NCBI GenBank assembly: GCA_022376515.1
Contig: WTXI01000017.1
Location: 124,001 to 188,000 of the forward strand
Reading direction: 5' to 3'
Length of the DNA stretch: 64,000 bases
Source: Lactifluus volemus
Lineage: Eukaryota > Basidiomycota > Agaricomycetes > Russulales > Russulaceae
Below, piece by piece: positions 56,242 to 64,000 of the stretch. How positions within the stretch are numbered: position 1 is the first letter of the stretch; each line of letters opens with the position of its first letter. Both the position numbers and the translations under genes were made by a program. The notes beneath the pieces are model-generated. The model was not told the DNA's origin, made no database searches, and was given only the letters and a program-made list of their open reading frames with translations.

Positions 56242-57481
56242 CCCGGCGCGGGTTTGCCATGTTGAAGATGGATGCGCAGTCACAATCGTGAGAGTGAGTA
56301 CAATCGGAGTGCGAGTGGGGTGGGGTACAATTACAAGGTTATGAGGGTGACTCGGATAATGATGGAATGGGGGGAAAAACGATTGATTTCTTCAGGGGCC
56401 ATGAATACTTATACACGAAATGGAAGACCGGAGTTGACGTGAGTTAACGTTAATGCTGTTGCGCCGAGCTGCTGCAAGCCGCTCGTGAGCGGCTCAAAAC
56501 CCAGATTGGTTGCCATGTATATGGTGCCAAGATATTACAACGTCAGGTGTGTTCCGAGTTCTCTTTAAGAGAACGAGGTTTTTATGTCGATTTTTCATAG
56601 GGAATTTTGGGTGACCACCGTGGGGGTGTCATCAATTTCATTGCGGCAATTGCCGAGAGCGTGTGCGCTGGAGCCGGGCCAGTGGACCGGGGAATTATCA
56701 TCGATTTCGTTGCGGCCGTTGCCGGCTTTTGTTCGCTGCTGGTCAACTTAGGCAAAAAAAAAGAGAGGGCAACGCACCCGGTGACACTCAGACAGGAGGC
56801 ATCTCCCGAGCACCCCTGCGTCCCTCGGACTCCCTCCAATGCTCACGTCGTCAAAACAGGCAGATCCAACGAAATCAGCGATGTGGAATTGCACCGCTTT
56901 GAAGGCATGCCAGAGTGTCAACAGTGTCTCGGCGGTTCCGTCGTTCGCACGCGAGTGGCAGCGCTGTGCTCACAACGCGACATTCTTGTCTGTTCCATGC
57001 CCTGCTGCGCGAACGCTTCTTTGAGCGATGTGCTGACTTTGCTCTCCCATTCAAGGTCGGCAGAATAGTGAAACTTCATCTCCCAGCCAATAGGTGAAAA
57101 AGGTGGGGTCAAGGCAGTCAGAAAGGTGAAGGGGGTGGAACTATGTTGTGTTGAATGATCTCGCAAACAGCATGTACGACATGAGAGTGCTTATTTCATG
57201 TCCTTGGCTTGTGCGTTGCTTTGCTCTGTATCATTGGCTGCGAAAGATACACAGCGAACTTGCCGATGAAGTTACACAGAAGGTGGGAATGCTTCCATCA
57301 GCGTCCGCCAGTGCATATACATGTCAGGTTCTCGGCTCTTCGGTCTCATACTGTACTCCCCCCCTTCAAGCAGGGTTAAGGCCAACAACGTTGGCATTTC
57401 TAGTAAGGAAAGAACCTGATAATCTTGTCACTCTCGAACAGATGTAGAAGAATTTTAGATGGCTATACCCATATAACTATT
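56242..57481. other. No supported gene; short internal repeat
   Basis: A frame at 56607-57068 contains a diverged double repeat (GGVINFIAAIAES / IIIDFVAAVAG) around 56628-56730 and the block shared with 50929-50961. No domain recognised. Confidence 0.35.
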
Positions 57482-58379
57482 CCTGAAGAATGGCGGAGGT
57501 CCCTACGATGATCAGCTCACAAAGCTTTGGTTGGATGCTGGCCTGGTGCGTGATATTCACGTTATGTAAACGTGCTCATCGGTCGGTCAGAACATGTTGC
57601 TCTTGGATACATTTGATCTTCGTCCTGGGAACATCATGGTCAAGTTTTCTAGATCCACTACATTGCTTTTGCTCAAAATGCTGGACATTCCTCTTCACCA
57701 GCGACGTGGAGAACCTAGCTAATGACCCAACGAATTTAGAGTCAAATGTCATCGTTTCGGAGCTCAAATATCTTTCATCTTTCTCCCATCGCTTGGCAGG
57801 ACAAGCTTCGTTGTCTTCATAATACCTTCCTGAGCTCGTCTTCATCGACGCTGGCCTTGTCACGACGTTGAATGCGAAGAATCGGCAGAACTTTCTTGAG
57901 CTTTTCCACGCTATCACCGAGTTCGACAGCTACTGTGCAGGTCGACTTAACCCTCAGAATGCAGCACCGTCACCTTCTCTCTTGGACAGATCAAAATTTC
58001 TGACATCCTCAAAGACGTCTTGAAGGCCGTAAGTCAACACCACGTCAAGATGGAAGCAACTTTATTAACACCGTAATCTCTCTTCCCTTAGCCCTAGGGG
58101 ATTGGAAGGCAGCGGGACCCGAAACTAGACTTGTCTAAAAGCACATTAACCATATTACGGCAGCTTGGACGCACGCAAGAAAACCCAACTAATTTACCCA
58201 GCAGGCACTTTGCGTCCTTACTCAAGGTAAGCTTCGTCCTTGGTAGCATATATCCATTCGCGTATTAATATTTACACATTCACAGTTATGGGTTGTACTG
58301 GAAGCCCGCGACGTGGCGTCTGCCGCGCTAGTCAACGCGGATGACTTGATCCGCCTACTACGCGAAAAAAAATGGAGCT
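57482..58379 (+). pseudogene. Relic of an ABC1/ADCK (UbiB-family) atypical kinase, C-terminal part
   Basis: Frame-shifted segments follow ADCK order on the plus strand: NGGGPYDDQLTKLWLDAGLV (near 57489), DTFDLRPGNIMVKFS (near 57603), FIDAGLVTTLNAKNRQNFLELF (near 57840), ISDILKDVLKAV and HHVKMEGNFINTVIS (near 57990-58080), then LRQLGRTQENPTNLPS and an RDVASAALVNADDL end. The catalytic-loop HPGN reads RPGN and the DFG-equivalent IDAG is kept. Several stops and frame switches are present and do not map to homopolymers. The family functions with mitochondrial coenzyme Q; this copy is dead. Confidence 0.75.
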
Positions 58380-59365
58380 GACTTGCCCCCTAGGCCCACA
58401 CATCGATATGATGCCTCCAGGTCCTGTTCGTGTGTGGCCAAGCCAAAGGAATGGAAACTGTGGGATTGGAGATTCGGGGAGTAGAAAATCACAGATAGAG
58501 CCTTCTCCAAGGCTCCAGTAGTAGACGAGAATGAGAATTTCCAGTACAAGATGTATTTGATGGACTGCGGCTAAATGACTCACTGGCTGGGTCGCACCCA
58601 TGTTTGACTCGGATGAAGCGGAGTACGACCTTGCCACCTTGGGAGATGCCTAGTGAGACGGGTCAGGCCAGAACCTTGGTGAGTACGAGCAGACGGAAGG
58701 TGTGGCCTGTGAATATTCGGATGGGAGTGGAGAAGGCTGAGCTGTCGCAAAAAACATTCTTCACGCCTTGTATGACAAGTGGGAGCGGGCGGAGAAGGGA
58801 GTGCAACGTAGAATGGGGAGGGGTGGTCGTCAGGTGCCAGGCACGGGTTTGGAGGGGCTCATAGGACGAACGACGATTTTCAGTTCTCAGTTAGAGGGAG
58901 TGGGTCAGTGGTTTGTTGTGAATGAGGGAGAGAAAAGGTAAACCTACATTATGGGCCAGGATTCTAGATGGCAGCTGGATTGGGGGAGTGCAGGAGACTT
59001 TGTGTCTGGGGGTGGTCAACGAGAAGGTTTTGGGGATGGCAACTTTGAAGGACAGCGTCAGATTCTGTGATGATATAGCCTCGAAAGTCGCTCGGGGTGG
59101 CGCACCTCCTTAGCTTTGGAGTATGCTACTACCACCACCACCGCACCGAGCTGTCATCTTCCCTATTGTAGTTGGTGGAGGGGTGTCGCGGCAAAAACGA
59201 TTGTGACCTTGACCTTGGTGCTTTACGCCCCTCTCGGAGTGTGATCCTCGTGTGTCGGCCATCGCCACGGCGAACTCATGGGTCTTGAATGGGGGCGCCG
59301 GCCCCTCACGCTTGTGCGTTTTCCATGAGTGTGGGAACCCCTGTGGTGGTAGCCAGAGTTGGGTC
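58380..59365. other. No supported gene
   Basis: G-rich plus-strand sequence with short frames and no recognised motif. It ends where similarity to the kinase locus starts. Confidence 0.4.
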
Positions 59366-62065
59366 GTGAATGGCTCGGGAAATGGCCGGAGCATCTTCTC
59401 GCCCGATCGCGATCAGGAAGCCTTCTCCATCTTCGTTGGCATTATCCGCGGCCATCCTGTCGGTCATGACGGATTCGCGATGGGAGATCTGGTCGCAGCA
59501 ACATCGAACCGCCACCACCACCATCGTCACAGATACAGCCCCTCCCCCACACGGCGGTCAACGCACCGTGCGCGGAATAGTGTCGATGCGCCTGTTCTCG
59601 CGCCTAGGGACTCCCTCTTGTTGCAGCGCGATTCGAGCCCGGACGCCGCTCTCGGCTCGGGCATTGCACCTCCCAGGCGTCTGACGGTGCGTCGGAACAG
59701 CGTGCGAAGCGGAATCTCCAGGCAGAGGAATGAGATTTACGTGCCGAGGCGGAGCAGCCCAGACAACGGGAGCGGGGGTGACAATGACTCGTTCGTGGCC
59801 ATCCCGTTCCCGCGCGCCGTGTTTGGAGAGTACGTTCCCTCACCCAGCTCACTGAACGCGCCTTTGCCCACCATGTCCGACTCGTTTGAGCGCACGTCCT
59901 CCAATGAGCGTCGTAGTACCGGTTCGGGTTCGGGTTTAAGTTTGGGGCCGGGTAAGGTAAATGGCGCTGCGCAGTCGCTACTACCTCTGCGCTGTCGGTT
60001 CCAATCGCGCCGCCGATGTCCACGACCGAACTCTTAGGGGCCAAGCCGCGCCGATCCCGCTTTGAAAGCATGGTCAATCTCGGCGTTGCATTGGGGAGCA
60101 CGCGATCGCCAGCGACCTGATGGCACGAGATGCTACAGAGGGCAAGGCACCGACGCACTTTGTGGGCATTGTCAACCGCTCTCTTTGGAGACCGGTGTTT
60201 GATCGGCGTCGCTTATTTTTAGCAAATTTGGCAATTGCATTGGCCGCGGACAGTTCGGGTCTGTTTATCGTGCGCTCAACTTGAACACGGGGCAGATATA
60301 GTGGCCGTTAAGCGAATCGGGCTCGACGGGTTGAAAGAGGAAGAGATCGCCCAACTTATGCGAGAGGTCGATTTGGTCACCCGAGCATAGTCATGTATGA
60401 GGGTATGGCCCGAGACAAGAATACGCTTAGCATCATACTCGAGTTCGTGTTTCACTCACGCTATTTATCCTTCGCTTAGCCTCCTTCTTGCCGCTACTGC
60501 ACATTGTGCATCATCGCTGCATTCATCGCCACGTGTGCAGATATGCCGAGAATGGGTCGCTTGGGCAAACTCTCAAGGCATTTAGCAGGTTGAACGAGAA
60601 GCTGGTGGCGAGTTGCGTGGTCAAGATCCTCGAGGGTCTAGACTACCTCCACCGCAGCGATGTCGTGCACTGCGATCTCAAAGCGGCGAACATCATGACG
60701 ACCAAGACCCTGCTACCCGAAGTCAACGTGATCAGGCGCAAGTTGTCCCTCGTCCTGATGCGCCAGCGAGAGCCGACCACGTTCAGGGATAGGGCGCGCC
60801 CGCTGTCGGTCTCCAGCATCAGTTCCGAACCGCCATCTCTACATTCAAACAGCATAAGGAGCTTGCAGACAGCCGCCGAGAGCATCTCGAGCCGCGCCGC
60901 ACGCGCCGAATTGTCTGCGGCGGCAACCGACTCGACCTTCATCACCGACGCACCAGTAACGCCCGGCACCGCATAAGGCGCTCTTTCCGGTGGTTCGACC
61001 GTGCCGGACGGTGGCAGGACGGACGACGATGCGTTTCCCGCTTCGACTTCTGCTCAGTTGGCGTCGTCCTTGAAATCTCCTGCTGTCGGATCTGCGCGGG
61101 ATACGCACCGGACACGACGCGGGCGCTATGTGCCGAAAAAATTTAAGTGATCATCAATGTGCTCCATTCAATAAAAAAAATGCTACCCCCTTTCCATTAA
61201 TCATCTCGTATTCTGTAATTTTTTTTGGCATAACTTGCACGTCTCCTTTCTTCTCTTACTATCTGTTGTATGCCCCGAGCCATCACTTTTTTACCATCCA
61301 ATTTTTGGAGTATTGTTTTGTACGATACAAGCGGTCGTCGATACCTCCCCATATCTCAACTTGAAGTCACATCACGAAAGATACATAATACCTTACTTTC
61401 CCCGCGCCTTTTCGCTTCATTCTCATCCCGCAGATTTAAACCATGGACTTTTTGTTTTCTTTTTTCTCCTCTCTGTCTTTGTACTACACGCCACGCATAT
61501 CGCAACATCACACGGTTACCTCCTCTTATACGCATCTATCATCATTCAGCCTATTGACATCCCTTTCATCCCCCCCCCCTCCATACGTGACGTGCGTACT
61601 TATGCCCCCTCGAGCTCCGTACCGTTACCGTAAATAGCATTCTATAGTATCACGATTGTCGAACTTCTGAGGAAATAAAAACAAACCCAAAAACATCAAA
61701 CATATGGCTTGAGTGAATGATGTAAGGCAGCACAAAATAGGACAAAGTCCATCGCATAGAACTTGAATGGATAGGCTCGTCCTTTGCACGTTATTCACTG
61801 CTCTTAGAGCTTTATATCACTGCGATCCCTGACTTCTGGTGCGATTGTGGTGTTCAGTAGAGTCGAGATTGAACCACGGACTTTTGTTTTCTTTTTTTCT
61901 CCTCTGTATTACACATATATATGAGGAGGACCATGGTTGTAACGTTACGCGGCCTGCGGGCACCTCATTGGTCGGAGCGTGATCGTGCACCTGACCTCAT
62001 TCCTGACAAATGCTCGTGAAAGCATGATGTGACTACTGCATACTCTTATATATAGTAAATTAACT
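59366..62065 (+). pseudogene. Rearranged partial duplicate of the septation kinase locus
   Basis: 59366-60708 matches 44309-45802 and 60709-62065 matches 47101-48400, in the same orientation. At the junction (AAGAC|CCTGC) 1298 bases of the original are missing, removing DFG, APE, the C-lobe and the zinc cluster. The copy also lacks the start, the CH domain and much of the disordered region, and has small indels. Around the junction the frame stays open (about 60488-60976), so the HCDLKAAN catalytic loop is followed directly by tail sequence. Any product would be an inactive kinase fragment. The 3' flank retains a 32-base segment near 61970 that the original locus lacks. Confidence 0.9.
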
Positions 62066-62100
62066 AGACAGGTACATCCAAATCCCAGTTCTTAGTGATG

Positions 62101-63788
62101 TCACAGAGGAATACAAGCTGCATATAACCCAATTTCCTTATCTACAGAGTCACTTGAAGCAGGACAATAAAATGAGACAAAATCATCTGGGACAACAAAC
62201 ACAAAACGCCAGTAGGTGTGCGGAGGTAGCCCACTACAAGATGTGAGAAACCTGACAAGGCCATCCTTAATGCTGCGATTACGGCCTCCAGTGCACAGAA
62301 ACACATTAAGATATCCTCCATATAGTATAAAGGAGTCGAGAGTAACTTGTTGGCCACTTTGGGGTACATAGTAGACATCCGGTTGTATCTTCAGTGTCGA
62401 GGTGGAATCGTAGACGAATGTGCTGCAAACGTCAACATGAAGAGAAAAGTCTTGCTGTGCCACTCCAGAAACAGTGGCAGCGTAGGGCCGTTTGGTGCTG
62501 AATGAAGCATGCCAGCAGGAATTGACACAGTTCGACCGAACCATTGGTGCAGCATCCAGATCAATACGTGTTCTGAACTGGCGATGGATGAAAGCTTCAA
62601 ATATCGAACCAGTCATCCCACGAGCATTGCCAATTCTCGAAAATTTGGCCCACATATCCAACAGCTGATCACCATTGAACTTCTCCAGCCTCTGTACAAC
62701 TTGTTGCGCAACTGCAGCCGAGATGAACTCAATTGTAAAGCCCCCAAAACCCAGTCGAGATCCTCGCGGGCGCCGAATCAGGCAGATTTTATGCAAGAAG
62801 GTATCATATGACATTTTGACACCATTTGAGAAATGCTCTCTGAAGCGGTCGAGACAAGTGCTGGCAATCGAGGCATCCCGGTCAGCAATATAGGTTGCAA
62901 CTTCATCAGGAGTCATTTCAAGGCAAAAACGTGCAGTAGGGCCTAAGAGATCATATCTCTGTAACGCGTCATCTATCCCATTATTTGGAGATAGGTTTTT
63001 CGCGCTGTGGTGGAAGAGAGGGCTCAGCATGAGTGGGTCATGAAAGGAACACACTCACGCATATTCAATCTCCGCCCTTGTCCAAGGATTCATTATCACC
63101 CGATGGGGCATCCATGACTGCGAAAGCCCTGACCAGCGAGCTGGCCGAGGGGGGGTGAGATAGATGGGGAAGACACCTGTTAGCAAAACGTTCAAGGCGC
63201 CCGGAATCCCGGAGGGTGATTGAGAGGAATCAATGATGGTCCATATGCGCGGCCTAAATTTGTTAAAGCCGGCGAATGTGGCAGGGACGACAAGGACCCC
63301 TTCGGAACAGAAGAGGTAGAACACGGATCCTCGAAGCCACAGGCAGACAGACTTGTCCCCAAGGCGTCGACGCAATGCGTAGTAGGCCCAGAACGATTTT
63401 CCTATGCCACGAAGGAGTATCAAAAAACCAACGTTCTCGTATCGATGATAGAGTACTGACCGATTCCGGGCTGACCTGTGACAATAACTGCAGACGGACG
63501 ATCTGACTCGCCCACCTCGTACATTTGTTCAACCCAGTTATATATTCTAAGGTATTCAGCACGAATGAGAAGCCGCCTCCAACCGGTGTCAATAATTGGG
63601 GGGGGATTCGCAGGAAGGAGATCGTCATCATTCTCGTCGTCGTTCTCTTCATCGTTAGGATCATAGACTGAACCCTTAAGAGAAATGTGCCCCTGAGGTA
63701 GAGGATCGCCCCAAAACTGCTCGTAGAATCGCAGGATCGAATCTGTCGGGGATCCATCATATTGCAGTCGATTAAACCCTGAAAACAT
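62101..63788 (-). CDS. Crinkler-like P-loop NTPase with C-terminal nuclease-like region
   Basis: Three exons, 63788-63461, 63401-63059 and 63004-62101, sum to 1575 nt (524 residues). A short header and an Asp/Glu run (about residues 45-60) precede the NTPase: Walker A GQPGIGKS, split by the first intron, and Walker B-like RIWTIIDSS. A helical segment follows. The C-terminal third has an FEAFIHRQF helix, then a DVYYVP...LDSFILYGG core and RNRSIKDGL, resembling in layout the restriction-endonuclease-like tip of fungal Crinkler (CR) proteins. These proteins are thought to act as effectors or in intragenomic conflict. The catalytic acidic/Gln-x-Lys pattern is not clearly complete. No signal peptide is seen. 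Confidence 0.7.
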
Positions 63789-64000
63789 TTTCTAAGGCGG
63801 CAACGGAGTAACGAGCAACATAAAAGCCGTACCAAAATTAACGTAACAAGGGCCATCATCCACCATTGAAGAGTCTGCGAATAGATATCAGTGTTATAGG
63901 AATGAGAAGTTATCCAAAGGAGAGATGGCAATGAGTCATATGAAAACAAAAGAGATAATGTTTAGTGCTAACACAACGCCCACTTACCCGCTTTATGCCT
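63789..64000. other. Upstream flank of the Crinkler-like gene
   Basis: No further coding exon can be supported before the window ends. Confidence 0.35.

Noticed and set aside
56607..57068. 153-codon plus-strand frame as a gene
   Set aside because: It starts with a non-ATG codon, has no domain and contains a local repeat.
1..64000. CRISPR arrays, bacterial operons, riboswitches
   Set aside because: The window is eukaryotic with spliceosomal introns. No regularly spaced repeats of CRISPR type are seen.

Overview
The window is eukaryotic and almost certainly from a basidiomycete fungus (Agaricomycetes). The evidence is short GT..AG introns of about 50-60 nt packed into every conserved gene, a DUF6535 membrane protein, a Crinkler-like P-loop NTPase, psi-factor-type fatty acid oxygenases and a chromodomain Ty3/gypsy element. 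A Rhizoctonia/Ceratobasidium-like genome is only my guess.

Layout. 1-12326: a Tad-like LINE (plus strand, poly(A) tail at 12306-12326) split by a 7.86-kb chromodomain Ty3/gypsy element (minus strand, 1707-9562) with near-identical 445-bp LTRs and a CAGAG target-site duplication. 13215-31747: two minus-strand fatty acid dioxygenase/P450 fusion genes (Ppo family) with the same 24-exon architecture. Between them lie an F-box gene, a PSO2/SNM1 relic, a cytochrome P450 and three copies of a repeat. 32233-48400: conserved genes: glutamine-dependent NAD synthetase, a PHD-TFIIS-SPOC (Bye1-like) transcription factor, a small hypothetical gene, and a large Cdc15/Cdc7-type kinase with a calponin-homology domain and a C-terminal zinc motif. 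48400-59365: gene-poor DNA with tandem and dispersed repeats, a Helitron-like 3' end, a DUF6535 gene and a dead ABC1/ADCK kinase. 59366-62065: a rearranged partial copy of the kinase locus that lost the DFG half of the kinase domain. 62101-63788: a Crinkler-like NTPase gene.

The most useful global observation is that nearly every frame break I could localise (LINE, gypsy pol, F-box, P450, second Ppo, NAD synthetase, kinase, probably the Bye1-like gene) is repaired by adding one base to a short homopolymer run. One affected gene is expected to be essential (NAD synthetase), and exon-length arithmetic independently gives a deficit of exactly one base there and in the kinase. This looks like systematic homopolymer under-calling in the assembly, so several apparent pseudogenes here may be intact in the organism. 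The PSO2 and ADCK relics do not fit the pattern and look truly dead.

The most interesting biology is the gypsy element (a Tf1-style self-primer whose predicted transcript start sits at TATA spacing, and an extra zinc-knuckle ORF after integrase) and the duplicated oxygenases, which share a Cys-to-Ser change at the P450 heme-thiolate position.
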